From contig JAFUEV010000059.1 of assembly GCA_017470245.1 (NCBI GenBank), positions 113,062 to 177,061 of the forward strand: a DNA stretch of 64,000 nucleotides. Direction: 5' to 3'. This stretch comes from a bacterium. GTDB lineage: Bacteria; Cyanobacteriota; Vampirovibrionia; Gastranaerophilales; Gastranaerophilaceae. A program made the position numbers and the translations under genes. The notes beneath the pieces are model-generated. The model was given only the letters and a program-made list of their open reading frames with translations. It was not told where the DNA came from and searched no databases. This document shows, piece by piece, positions 8,661 to 17,419 of the stretch. Positions within the stretch are counted from its first letter, which is position 1. Every line of letters begins with the position of its first letter.

Positions 8661-9863
8661 ATGAAAAAATTGCTATTATATATATTTATAATTTTAGTTA
8701 TTATATTTGGATTTCTTTTTTGTACAAAAAAGTCTCAAAATTCTTCAAATGAGGTTGTTTTTTGGACATTACAACTCGGTACTTTTGATAAGTATATTAA
8801 TAAAATTATTTATGAATTTGAACAAAATAATCCTGACATAAAAATAAAATGGATTGATGTTCCATATTCGGAAGGAGAAAAAAGAACGTTAGCTTCTGTT
8901 TTAACAGATAATCCTCCTGATTTGGTTAATTTAACTCCTGATTTTTCTATGTTATTAGCACAGAAAGGTGCTCTTTTCCCAATTAAAAAAGAAAATCTTA
9001 ATATATATAATAAAGGTATAACTGAATTATTAAAATATAATGATGATTATTTTGGCATACCGTTTTATGCTACTTCTGCCGTTACTCTTTATAATAAAAG
9101 TTACAAAACAGATATTATTCCCAGCACATATACCGAGCTTTTTAATACCCGTTTGACGAATAATGATAGCGGCTTTTTAACAATGATTAGCGTTTGTGAA
9201 AATGATACATTGTTGAAAATATTAAATAAATATAATATAAATTCACCTGAAACATTAACAAGTGATAAAAGTATAAAATTTTTTCAAACATTAAAATATT
9301 TATATGATAGCAATATAATACCAAAAGAGAGCGTTACTCAATCACATAGGGATTCTCTCGAAAAATATATGTCTAATCAATTGGCATTTGTTGTTACCGG
9401 TGCTAATTTCTTGAATATGATAAAAGAAAATGCACCCTCTGTATATCAAAATACTGTTGTTCTCCCTCAATTAACAGGTGAAACTGGCTTATATGACTTT
9501 TCTTTAATGAACTTTGTTATTCCTAAAAAGGCTCATAACAAAGAAGCTGCATTAAAATTTGCACTGTTCCTTACAAATAAAGAAAATCAGCTTGAGTTCG
9601 CTAAGTTAACTTCAATATTGCCGGTAAATAATGAAGCTTTAAATGATGAATACTTTACCTTAAATAATGATAACGATCTGCAAACTGAAGCCAGAATTAT
9701 AAGTGCTAAACAATTATCTAATCCGCAGCCACCAATAAAAAATGTTAAGAATAAAAAAGAACTGAATACTTTATCTTCTAATTCAACACAGGAAATATTG
9801 ATTAATAATACAGATATAAAAGAAACTCTTATAAAATTTTCCGATGATTGGAAAAAACTTTAA
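8661..9863 (+). CDS. Extracellular solute-binding protein (ABC sugar-type)
   Basis: A 400-aa family 1 solute-binding protein. An N-terminal hydrophobic segment (residues 3-21) is followed by a Cys at 22, but the residues before it (GFLF) do not make a good lipobox, so lipid anchoring is uncertain. The mature part begins VVFWTLQ, typical of glycerol-phosphate/maltose-type binding proteins, and contains NPDIKIKWIDVPY and PDLVNLTPDF. No permease or ATPase genes lie beside it, so it must work with a transporter encoded elsewhere. A TATAAA ends six bases before the ATG and there is no Shine-Dalgarno, so the transcript may be leaderless. Confidence 0.82.
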   Translation: MKKLLLYIFIILVIIFGFLFCTKKSQNSSNEVVFWTLQLGTFDKYINKIIYEFEQNNPDIKIKWIDVPYSEGEKRTLASVLTDNPPDLVNLTPDFSMLLAQKGALFPIKKENLNIYNKGITELLKYNDDYFGIPFYATSAVTLYNKSYKTDIIPSTYTELFNTRLTNNDSGFLTMISVCENDTLLKILNKYNINSPETLTSDKSIKFFQTLKYLYDSNIIPKESVTQSHRDSLEKYMSNQLAFVVTGANFLNMIKENAPSVYQNTVVLPQLTGETGLYDFSLMNFVIPKKAHNKEAALKFALFLTNKENQLEFAKLTSILPVNNEALNDEYFTLNNDNDLQTEARIISAKQLSNPQPPIKNVKNKKELNTLSSNSTQEILINNTDIKETLIKFSDDWKKL

Positions 9864-9892
9864 TTGGAAAAAGTTGTTTTTTGTTTTAAAAT
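9864..9892 (+). promoter_or_regulatory. Promoter of the LptF/G gene, leaderless
   Basis: TTGGAA, 17 bases, then TAAAAT ending six bases before the ATG at 9899. The expected start of transcription falls on the ATG and no Shine-Dalgarno is present. The -35 box begins just after the stop of the upstream gene. Confidence 0.6.
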
Positions 9893-9898
9893 TAAACT

Positions 9899-11014
9899 AT
9901 GAAGTCACTTCTTAAATTTACTATACTGGATAAATTTATATTAAAACAAATTATTGAAGTTTTTATTTTGGGGGTTATCATTTTTACTTCAATAATATTT
10001 GCTTCGGATACTTTTATTTCCTTGATTAAACAAATATCTGCTTATGGAATGTCCGTAAAAATTGCATTTATGATAATTTTATTAAATTTACCTGCTGTAA
10101 TTGTTATGACAATTCCTATGAGTGTTTTATTTGCTACGGTTATGACTATAAATAAAATGTGTCTTCAATCTGAAATTACAATTATGAAGGCTTGCGGTAT
10201 AAGTATAGTCAGAATTTCAAAATCTATATTCCTTTTTGCTGCAGTTATGGCAATTGTTACTTTTGTCATAAACGAAACAATAGTACCTGTTACAATGGCG
10301 CAATCTAAAACATTAGCTCTTTATTCAATTGTTCAAAGGAATATCCCTGAAGGTAAACGTAATTTTTCTATTAAAGAATTAAAAGACGGTAACTACCTGA
10401 AAAGACTATTCTATGTCGAAAAATGTGAGGATAAACAGTTCTCTAATGTTTCAATTTTAGATATGTCAAAAGATAATAAAATTCAAATATTGGAAGCTAA
10501 AACAGGAACATCTGTTCTTGAAGGCTGGCAGTTTGATAATGCTTCTGTTTATACGATTTCTAAAGAAGGAAAAACACTCAATACTTCTTGGATAGAAAAG
10601 ACAATTGTTGATTTTGGCAGTGACATTCAAAAACAGCTTGATAAAAAGAATGATGGCAGCGAATATAATATTGTTCAATTGTATCCTTATTTAAAAACTG
10701 GTGCATTTGATATGCAGCCTAAGATACTTGCTAAGTATCAAGTAAGATTTTGGGAAAAAATAGCGCTTCCATTTACTACATTTATATTTGTTATTATAGG
10801 TATTCCGTTGGCTATAACTCCACCAAGAGTTCGTCATAACAGGGGATTTCTGTTTTGTATAGGAATACTGTTTCTATACTACGTAATAAGAGCTTTCTCG
10901 TTCTCTTTAGGATATAATTACGTAATTTTGCCTGTATTGGCTGCTAATTTACCCAATATTATTATAGGTTTGGTAGGTTTATTCCTTTATTGGAAAAAGG
11001 CTACGAAAGTATAA
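9899..11014 (+). CDS. LptF/LptG (YjgP/YjgQ) family permease
   Basis: A 371-aa inner-membrane component of the lipopolysaccharide export ABC transporter. The pattern is three N-terminal helices (residues ~15-35, 55-75 and 105-125), a periplasmic beta-jellyroll domain (~135-270) and three C-terminal helices (~280-365) with the family's IGIPLAITPPR near 300. This implies an outer membrane with LPS-like lipid. Cyanobacteria-related lineages usually have one such subunit rather than an F/G pair, so I do not assign a symbol. A consensus promoter abuts the ATG. Confidence 0.9.
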   Translation: MKSLLKFTILDKFILKQIIEVFILGVIIFTSIIFASDTFISLIKQISAYGMSVKIAFMIILLNLPAVIVMTIPMSVLFATVMTINKMCLQSEITIMKACGISIVRISKSIFLFAAVMAIVTFVINETIVPVTMAQSKTLALYSIVQRNIPEGKRNFSIKELKDGNYLKRLFYVEKCEDKQFSNVSILDMSKDNKIQILEAKTGTSVLEGWQFDNASVYTISKEGKTLNTSWIEKTIVDFGSDIQKQLDKKNDGSEYNIVQLYPYLKTGAFDMQPKILAKYQVRFWEKIALPFTTFIFVIIGIPLAITPPRVRHNRGFLFCIGILFLYYVIRAFSFSLGYNYVILPVLAANLPNIIIGLVGLFLYWKKATKV

Positions 11015-11276
11015 TGTTAAGTTTTGTAAATATTATAAAACGAGTTTTTTATATATAGATTATATATCATATAAATAACAAAAATATAAAAGAATTATAA
11101 AAAATATATAAAAATTGGGCGTTAAAAATGCCTTAAACATAAGTATTATAAGTGTTATGAGTCTTTTAACCTGTTTTTTTATATGATTAACACTTTGTTC
11201 TGCAATTTTGATAAATGAAATGTTTTTATATAAGTGTGGGTTAGTTCAAAACAATTTAAGAAAAGGTAGGTTAGTT

Positions 11277-11828
11277 ATGGGTTATGCACTTTTTTGTAAT
11301 CGTAAGTTAATGTTAACTTCCAGATTAAGTGATTTGCAAGTTGAATTAGATTCAGTTGCAAGACAAAAACAAAATTTATTAGATTATGAAGCTGCAATTG
11401 CAGATGGTGAAGTTACTGTAGATGAAAGATGCAGTAATGTTATACTCTCAGGTCATTTTGATCAAATAGAATCTATATGGGTAGCAAAAGAAGGTTCTAA
11501 CGGTATGGATGGCGAATGGACAGACGTTATGACCAGAGAAGTTGGTGGCGCAATGACCAGTTATTATGATAACAATCCGCAAGCTACTGAAGAAGAAGCT
11601 GCAAAAGCACAACAACAATATGAAGAAGCTGCAAGAAAAGCACTTCGTCAGAATTATGTAAAAGAAGTTGAAACAAAAAGATTAGCAGCTATTGAAAATC
11701 AGTTAGATCAAATGCAAAAGAAATTAGAAACAAAGATTTCAGCAACTCAACAAGAACTTCAATCCGTCGAACAAGCTGAAGCACAGGCAATACAAAATGC
11801 AACTCCTAAATATGCCGGTGTGGGCTAA
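11277..11828 (+). CDS. Coiled-coil protein of unknown function
   Basis: 183 aa, not recognised. The start is set at the ATG at 11277 (MGYALFCNRKL) because an AGGTAGG lies six bases upstream; upstream in-frame ATGs lack one. Residues ~10-45 and ~105-165 are strongly helical, with Gln/Glu/Ala heptads, and are predicted coiled coils. The middle (~55-85) is a compact polar segment containing the acidic ADGEVTVDERC. No signal peptide. A 260-bp AT-rich leader precedes it and a strong terminator follows, so it is probably a well-expressed single gene. Confidence 0.6.
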   Translation: MGYALFCNRKLMLTSRLSDLQVELDSVARQKQNLLDYEAAIADGEVTVDERCSNVILSGHFDQIESIWVAKEGSNGMDGEWTDVMTREVGGAMTSYYDNNPQATEEEAAKAQQQYEEAARKALRQNYVKEVETKRLAAIENQLDQMQKKLETKISATQQELQSVEQAEAQAIQNATPKYAGVG

Positions 11829-11856
11829 TAAGAAAAACAAAATAAGTAATAAAAAA

Positions 11857-11884
11857 CGACCGATACAATATCGGTCGTTTTTTT
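11857..11884. terminator. Bidirectional terminator between convergent genes
   Basis: Perfect 8-bp stem CGACCGAT / ATCGGTCG with loop ACAAT, an A-run on the left and seven T on the right. The T-run overlaps the stop codon of the minus-strand SPOR gene. Confidence 0.92.
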
Positions 11885-12629
11885 AGTGTTCATATTTTAT
11901 TTTTGGACTGTACCCTTTAGAACGCATTTTTTCTATTAAAGCTTTTGCACGGTCTTTTTCCGAAAAAGAACCGAGTTGAACTATATATTCATTGTTAACC
12001 GATTTTACGAATGGTGTAACTGAAGATTCTGAAGCTGCTACTTCGTTTTGTACTTGCATTGCTTCTTCAATCGTAGAATACTTTCCTAAATATACTTTAG
12101 TAATTGTTGGCGATGGTTCAGGTACAACAGGGGTTGCAGCAGGTATCTCCCTAAAATCAGAATGAGCTTTCTTTATATCTTCAACTGTAGGTACAGGTGG
12201 TGTTTTTTGCTCTTTTTTATCTTCTTTCTTTGATTCTTTTTGACTCTCTTTTTCTGAATCTTCTTTTTCTGCTTTGCTATCTTCTTTTAATGTTTTGTCT
12301 TCTTTTTCTTCAAATGTTAATTCTTTTGATTTTGCTTTTTTTTCTTCCGCACTTCTTAGTGCAACTGTTGGAAGTTCATCTTCCATTTGAATCCATTTTA
12401 ATCTTTCATCAATGGATTTTATTTCTACTTCCGCTTCTGATTCATTAAGCATTAGTGATTCATTTTTTCCTATTTCTACATCTATATCAGGAGAATATGA
12501 TTTTACTAAATATGAAATTCCTGCAAGTGCAGACATAAAAACGAAGAGGAAAAGATATACAAATCCGAAGTGGAATCTTTTTCTGCGTTTTTTACCTTTT
12601 GGAACAGATATGTTTTCTGTATCAGACAT
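11883..12629 (-). CDS. SPOR-domain membrane protein
   Basis: 248 aa: a short basic cytoplasmic N-terminus (KGKKRRKRF), one transmembrane helix (~22-42), a long charged Glu/Lys/Ser linker (~60-165), and a C-terminal SPOR domain (~175-248) with VQLGSFSEKDRAKALIEKM. SPOR domains bind denuded peptidoglycan glycan at division sites, so a cell-envelope or division role is inferred. It is the last gene of the minus-strand run; its start overlaps the stop of the DUF366 gene by one base. Confidence 0.85.
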   Translation of the reverse strand: MSDTENISVPKGKKRRKRFHFGFVYLFLFVFMSALAGISYLVKSYSPDIDVEIGKNESLMLNESEAEVEIKSIDERLKWIQMEDELPTVALRSAEEKKAKSKELTFEEKEDKTLKEDSKAEKEDSEKESQKESKKEDKKEQKTPPVPTVEDIKKAHSDFREIPAATPVVPEPSPTITKVYLGKYSTIEEAMQVQNEVAASESSVTPFVKSVNNEYIVQLGSFSEKDRAKALIEKMRSKGYSPKIKYEH

Positions 12630-13192
12630 TAAATAACTCCTCTAACTTTTGATGTGGCAAGATTTATATCAAGTATTTCATTTTTGTATGCAGAAAGCAA
12701 ATCGGTTGCAAATTGCTTAATATTTTTTATCCCTGCATCGTGAGTTAAATCAGCCGCTTTTACAGGTGCGCCATCTGCTTCTATATTTAATCCAAAATGA
12801 ATTAATGTTGATGTTATTGATTTTGTTGCTATTGATACAGATAGCTTTTTATTGTTAATAAATAAATCATCACCGCTTCTTGTTATTTTAACAGACGGAT
12901 AGTTTTTTTCTATCAGTTCTTTGGTTATTGTTACAAGTAATCTTTGTTTGTATACCATTTCAACAAGTGAAGAATTAAAGTTTTCTTCTATAATATTAAG
13001 CATTTTTTTGCTATAAATTGGCTCATTGTTAATAACATCTTCAATATCCACCATGTGGTTAAGATTGACTTCACATTCACCGATAAATGCAACGATTGCA
13101 TTTCCCATTATATTGAAATTTTTGTATATCCAATGCGGTGCAAGTTCAGCGCCTGTGTATTTTATTTCTTTATCTATAAATAATGTTTCCAT
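12629..13192 (-). CDS. DUF366 family protein
   Basis: A 187-aa protein matching the DUF366 family: the opening METLFIDKEIKYTGAELAPH, then GNAIVAFIGECEVN and the conserved SIATKSITSTLIHFGLN segment. The biochemical role is not established. It lies 5 bases after queC on the same strand, and DUF366 genes often neighbour deazapurine genes, so a role linked to queuosine/preQ0 metabolism is a reasonable inference. No signal peptide; cytoplasmic. Confidence 0.82.
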   Translation of the reverse strand: METLFIDKEIKYTGAELAPHWIYKNFNIMGNAIVAFIGECEVNLNHMVDIEDVINNEPIYSKKMLNIIEENFNSSLVEMVYKQRLLVTITKELIEKNYPSVKITRSGDDLFINNKKLSVSIATKSITSTLIHFGLNIEADGAPVKAADLTHDAGIKNIKQFATDLLSAYKNEILDINLATSKVRGVI

Positions 13193-13197
13193 TTTTA

Positions 13198-13887
13198 TTA
13201 ACCTTTATTAAATATCTTATCTATTATGTCTTGCCTGTTGTTTTCTTTCAGAGCTCTTATAAACCTTTTGCAAGATTCACAATGTCCGCAATGTAATTCA
13301 CCTGAATTATAACAACTATAAACTAAATTAAACGGAATGTTAAGTCTTATTCCGTCTGCAACTATTTCCTTTTTTGTTTTGTTTATTATCGGTGATATTA
13401 CTTTTACATTGAAATCTGTAGAATTTGAAAGGGCATTGTTAATTGAATTAATAAAATTTATTGAATTATCTTTAAAAGTTGCACTTTCTTCTTTATTTGC
13501 TCCTATTACAATTAAATCGTATTTAAGTGCTTCTGCATAACAAGCTGCAATATTAACAAAAAGACCGTTTCGGTTAGGAATCCATACTGATTTAGCTGTT
13601 TGCTCCGCAATTTCTTTATTATCCAAATCATTTGAGTTTATATCAGGAATATCTTTTGATGATGTTAATGCTGACATTGAGAAACGTCCCAACCAGCTTA
13701 TATCAATAATTATATGTTCTGCATTATAAAATTCCGCAATTTTCTTAGCAGCAGCAGCTTCTTTTTCAAATGACTTTTGTTTGTAGTTAAAAGTTAATGC
13801 TAATATGTCAGTGCAATATTCTTTAATCAATGCTAAACTTACAACAGAATCAAGTCCGCCGGATAATAGGACAACCGCTTTACTCAT
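13198..13887 (-). CDS. queC: 7-cyano-7-deazaguanine synthase
   Basis: This 229-aa ATP-dependent enzyme converts 7-carboxy-7-deazaguanine to preQ0 in the queuosine pathway. It has the PP-loop SGGLDSVVSLAL (~9), the substrate region WIPNRNGLFVNIA and the C-terminal zinc cluster C-x(8)-C-x2-C-x2-C (CYNSGELHCGHCESCKRF). Length is normal. Its ATG abuts the stop of the upstream HEAT-repeat gene. queD and queE are not in the window. Confidence 0.95.
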   Translation of the reverse strand: MSKAVVLLSGGLDSVVSLALIKEYCTDILALTFNYKQKSFEKEAAAAKKIAEFYNAEHIIIDISWLGRFSMSALTSSKDIPDINSNDLDNKEIAEQTAKSVWIPNRNGLFVNIAACYAEALKYDLIVIGANKEESATFKDNSINFINSINNALSNSTDFNVKVISPIINKTKKEIVADGIRLNIPFNLVYSCYNSGELHCGHCESCKRFIRALKENNRQDIIDKIFNKG

Positions 13888-14861
13888 TAATGTTCGTCCT
13901 CGTCATCATTATTTAATAAGTCATCTTTTAACTTTATAGCTTCTTCTTTAGCAGTGTCAGAATAATTTTCGGAGTTTATAATTTCATTTAAAATATCTTC
14001 ATCTAAAAGATTATATAAAGCTATAACAGCATTTTGAACTACTTCTCTTGAACGGTCATCAAGCATTTTTCTAATGAGAGGAATTGCCCTTTCGTCATCA
14101 GAATTCATTAATACTTCTATAGCATTTATTCTGACTTGCGGGGATTCATCACTCAATGATTTTATTAATGCGTTAAAAACTCTGTCGCTTTTTTTGAAGT
14201 TTAATTTGTTAAGAGCTTCCAATGCTCTTTCTTTTAAAAATGTAAACTTATCAATAATTCCCTTTTTTGTTTCTAAAATAGAAATAATAGAATCAACTGC
14301 TTTTTCATCACCAATCATTCCGAGTGCTGATACCGCAGATTCTTTAACATAAACGGAAGATTCATTTTCATCTTTTAAAATATTCATTAATGGTAAAACT
14401 GCATATCTGTCTCCGATTTTACCGAGTGCTTCAGCGCAAGATAATTTTACTTTATAGTTTTCATCTTTGTTATTAAGACAATATAATAGAGGGTATACTG
14501 CTTGTGAATCTTTCGTATTAGCAAGTGCTTTTGTTATGTTTACTCTTATTCTCGTTAAATTATCAGAATCAGGTATTCTTAATGCTAATTTATCCTTCAT
14601 CAACAAAGAATCGATAAGTAAAGGTAAACTTGCTTTGTCTTTAAACTTATCGATTTTATTTAAAAGATACATTAGTATTTCATAATTATTTGAATGTTCA
14701 AAAAAATAATTATAGATTAAAACAAGGTGTTCATTAGGATAATTATCCGATAATGCCATAATCTTATTTATAGCATCTTTTGGAGATGACGGATTATAAA
14801 TATTACATTCTTCAGATAATTGTTCAAACGGTATATTTACACTATCTTCCATATCCAACAT
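13887..14861 (-). CDS. HEAT-repeat protein
   Basis: A 324-aa all-helical protein. Successive ~31-residue HEAT/PBS-lyase-type repeats are visible: NKDENYKVKLSCAEALGKIG, then SVYVKESAVSALGMIGDEKA, QVRINAIEVLMNSDDERAIP and EVVQNAVIALYNLLDED. Such proteins are scaffolds in this lineage and in cyanobacteria; partners are unknown. The tail ends in an acidic DDEDEH. The start at 14861 has an AGGG five bases upstream; an ATG three codons later is the alternative. Confidence 0.8.
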   Translation of the reverse strand: MLDMEDSVNIPFEQLSEECNIYNPSSPKDAINKIMALSDNYPNEHLVLIYNYFFEHSNNYEILMYLLNKIDKFKDKASLPLLIDSLLMKDKLALRIPDSDNLTRIRVNITKALANTKDSQAVYPLLYCLNNKDENYKVKLSCAEALGKIGDRYAVLPLMNILKDENESSVYVKESAVSALGMIGDEKAVDSIISILETKKGIIDKFTFLKERALEALNKLNFKKSDRVFNALIKSLSDESPQVRINAIEVLMNSDDERAIPLIRKMLDDRSREVVQNAVIALYNLLDEDILNEIINSENYSDTAKEEAIKLKDDLLNNDDEDEH

Positions 14862-14914
14862 GTTACCCTAAGTGTACATATATAGAATAAATTAAAAATG
14901 AAAGTATATCAAGG

Positions 14915-15508
14915 TTATATAACTATTTTTTCCTGTTTTAATAACAAAGACAAATCCTTATTTTTAATTGAATCTTCTATTAAAGAGTGAATATATGTTA
15001 AATCAATATCTTTAGCTTTTATTTCATTTGGAATAATAATATCAGAAGTTAATTTTGTATTTAAAAAGCCGTTATTTAAATTTAGAAAATCCGTATAAAA
15101 AGTTAATATTTTTTTCCATTGTTCGGAAATTATAATCTTTTTACCAAGATAGTATCCGGTATCTCTTTCAAAAGAATCAAAGTAATTCATCATAAAATTA
15201 ACTTGTAAAAGAAAATCATATTCTTGTTGTTCTTCTTTCGTCATATAAAGGAAAGAATTTCCAACAATCTCTTTTGGTTCTTTTTGATTAGAAAAATATA
15301 AATAGTAGCCCCAGAGTAGGCAACCGAAATAAAATGCTATATTATTTTGTATATAACTATATATTTTTGATGAATATAACTTAAATTGGGCACGTTTCTG
15401 ATGGGGTGAATGTAAATTTAAAAGATTTGAGTATACATCATTTACATAGTTATTAAAGTCTATAACAAATTCGCCCATGCCCGGATCAAATTTAACTGTT
15501 TCTGCCAT
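14915..15508 (-). CDS. Hypothetical protein following hisF
   Basis: 197 aa, not recognised. Rich in aromatic residues (many Tyr and Phe) with a predicted mostly helical fold; residues ~55-75 (NNIAFYFGCLLWGYYLYF) are hydrophobic but could be a buried helix. Its ATG overlaps the hisF stop by one base, so it is translated with hisF. No catalytic motif is visible. Confidence 0.5.
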   Translation of the reverse strand: MAETVKFDPGMGEFVIDFNNYVNDVYSNLLNLHSPHQKRAQFKLYSSKIYSYIQNNIAFYFGCLLWGYYLYFSNQKEPKEIVGNSFLYMTKEEQQEYDFLLQVNFMMNYFDSFERDTGYYLGKKIIISEQWKKILTFYTDFLNLNNGFLNTKLTSDIIIPNEIKAKDIDLTYIHSLIEDSIKNKDLSLLLKQEKIVI

Positions 15509-16266
15509 TATATTCGTACCTCTATATTACTCTTATTTAATTGGGCTTTTAAAGTCGGAATACTTAATGTATCAAAATGGAAAATGGATGCAGCTAGTGC
15601 AGCATCTGCGTATCCTTCATTAAAAACTTTTATAAAATGTTCTGTATTTGGACCTGCTCCACCTGATGCTATAACAGGAATTGATGAATATTCTGCAGCA
15701 AGACGTGTCATTTCTATATCAAACCCGTTTTGTGTTCCGTCTGCATCCATAGATGTTAATAATATTTCACCTGCTCCTCTTTTTTGAACATCTTTTACCC
15801 AATCTGATAGTTTTATATTCGTATTTGTTTTGCCGGCATGGATATATACATAGAAATCATTATCCTTTCGTTTCGCATCTATTGCAACAACAATACATTG
15901 TGAACCGAAATAATTTGCTGCTTCATTTATTATGTCAGGATTTTTTACAGCTGCGGAATTAATTGCAACTTTATCTGCTCCTGCTGATAATAAATCTTTT
16001 ATATCATCTATGGTTTTTATACCTCCACCTACAGTAAATGGTATAAATACCTGACGTGCTACTTTCTTTACCATTTTTATTGTTGTTTTTCTCTTTTCAT
16101 TAGTTGCGGTTATGTCAAGAAAAACAAGTTCATCAGCACCGTCATTAGAGTATTTTTTTGCAAGTTCGATTGCATCACCGGCATAGCGTAAATTTTCAAA
16201 ATTTACACCTTTTACTGTCATTCCGTCTTTTACATCAAGACAAGGTATTATTCTCTTCGCAGGCAT
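15508..16266 (-). CDS. hisF: Imidazole glycerol phosphate synthase cyclase subunit
   Basis: A 252-aa TIM-barrel enzyme that forms imidazole glycerol phosphate and AICAR from PRFAR, using ammonia from HisH. The general acid/base aspartates are in IPCLDVKDG (~11) and CIVVAIDAK (~130); the phosphate-binding loops VGGGIKT and ASGGAG are intact. No other his genes are nearby. The start lies 2 bases after the pheS stop, so it is co-transcribed with pheS. Confidence 0.95.
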   Translation of the reverse strand: MPAKRIIPCLDVKDGMTVKGVNFENLRYAGDAIELAKKYSNDGADELVFLDITATNEKRKTTIKMVKKVARQVFIPFTVGGGIKTIDDIKDLLSAGADKVAINSAAVKNPDIINEAANYFGSQCIVVAIDAKRKDNDFYVYIHAGKTNTNIKLSDWVKDVQKRGAGEILLTSMDADGTQNGFDIEMTRLAAEYSSIPVIASGGAGPNTEHFIKVFNEGYADAALAASIFHFDTLSIPTLKAQLNKSNIEVRI

Positions 16267-16268
16267 GG

Positions 16269-17303
16269 TTAGAATTGCTTTAAAAATCTTGTATCATTAT
16301 TGAAGAACAATCTTATGTCATTGATTGCGTATTTTAACATTGTAAGACGTTCAACACCCATTCCGAAAGCAAAGCCTGAATATACTTCAGGGTCAATTCC
16401 GACATTTCTTAATACATTTGGATGAACCATGCCGGCACCTAAAACTTCAAGCCAACCTGTTCCTGAGCAGGTTCTGCAACCTTTACCTTCACACATTATG
16501 CATTGAACATCAACTTCCGCACTAGGTTCTGTAAACGGGAAGTAGCTTGCTCTGAATCTCGTAGGACGAGATGAACCAAAATATATTCTTACAAACTCGT
16601 TTAATATACCTTTTAAATCCGCAAACGTGATATCTTTATCTACAAGAAGTCCTTCTATTTGGTGGAATAAGTTATTTTTTCTTGCACTAACCGATTCGCA
16701 TCTGTATACTCTACCCGGAGAAATAACTCTGACAGGTGGTTTTTGATTTAACATTTGTCTTATTTGCGCACCTGAGGTTTGACTTCTTAAAATAACATTT
16801 GGTGCAACTTTTGTATAGAATGTGTCTTGCATATCTTTTGCAGGATGATCTGGCGGAAAGTTCAACATGTCAAAATTTATATATTCTGTTTCTACTTCCG
16901 GACTGTATTCTGATGGCATGACCGAAAAACCCAAGCCTTGAAATATTTCTACTATTTCGTTAACAGTTTGAGTTAAAGGATGGATTTTTCCTTGAGGTCT
17001 AAAATCTGAAGGCAATGTTATGTCTATTTTTTCGCTTTTTAGTTTTTTATCAAGCTCTATTTTATAAAATTCATTATTTCGTTCAGAAATAAGGCTGTCG
17101 AGCTTGTTATATACTTCATTAGCAAGTGAACCTACAATCCTTTTATCTTCATCAGATAAATCTTTTAAATTTTTCTTGATTGAATTTAATTCACCTTTTC
17201 TGCTTAAATATTTAAGTTTAGCATCTTCTAACTCTTGTATAGTAGATGCTTTATTGATTTCTTCCATTGCAGCTTTTAATATAAGTTCAAGTTTCTCTTT
17301 CAT
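16269..17303 (-). CDS. pheS: Phenylalanine--tRNA ligase alpha subunit
   Basis: 344 aa. An N-terminal coiled coil (~1-85) is followed by the class II catalytic domain with motif 2 (VYRCESVSARKNNLFHQIEG), a Cys-rich segment (CIMCEGKGCRTCSGTGW) and motif 3 (FAFGMGVERLTMLKY). It charges tRNA-Phe together with PheT, which is not in this window. It is the first gene of the minus-strand run ending at 11883; GAGGCGG lies upstream of the ATG. Confidence 0.96.
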   Translation of the reverse strand: MKEKLELILKAAMEEINKASTIQELEDAKLKYLSRKGELNSIKKNLKDLSDEDKRIVGSLANEVYNKLDSLISERNNEFYKIELDKKLKSEKIDITLPSDFRPQGKIHPLTQTVNEIVEIFQGLGFSVMPSEYSPEVETEYINFDMLNFPPDHPAKDMQDTFYTKVAPNVILRSQTSGAQIRQMLNQKPPVRVISPGRVYRCESVSARKNNLFHQIEGLLVDKDITFADLKGILNEFVRIYFGSSRPTRFRASYFPFTEPSAEVDVQCIMCEGKGCRTCSGTGWLEVLGAGMVHPNVLRNVGIDPEVYSGFAFGMGVERLTMLKYAINDIRLFFNNDTRFLKQF

Positions 17304-17419
17304 AACCGCCTCTTGTTAGTGTAATAACTAAAAAAATTATATGACAAAGAAAATTGTATGTCACTAAAAGCGGGCATGGTGCTTTATGCTATAATTTAAA
17401 AGAAATAAGGGGATTTTTT

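Noticed and set aside
12197..12636. Hydrophobic plus-strand frames that look like membrane proteins
   Set aside because: They are the complement of the Glu/Lys-rich linker and N-terminus of the SPOR protein; Leu/Phe runs are what such a complement gives.
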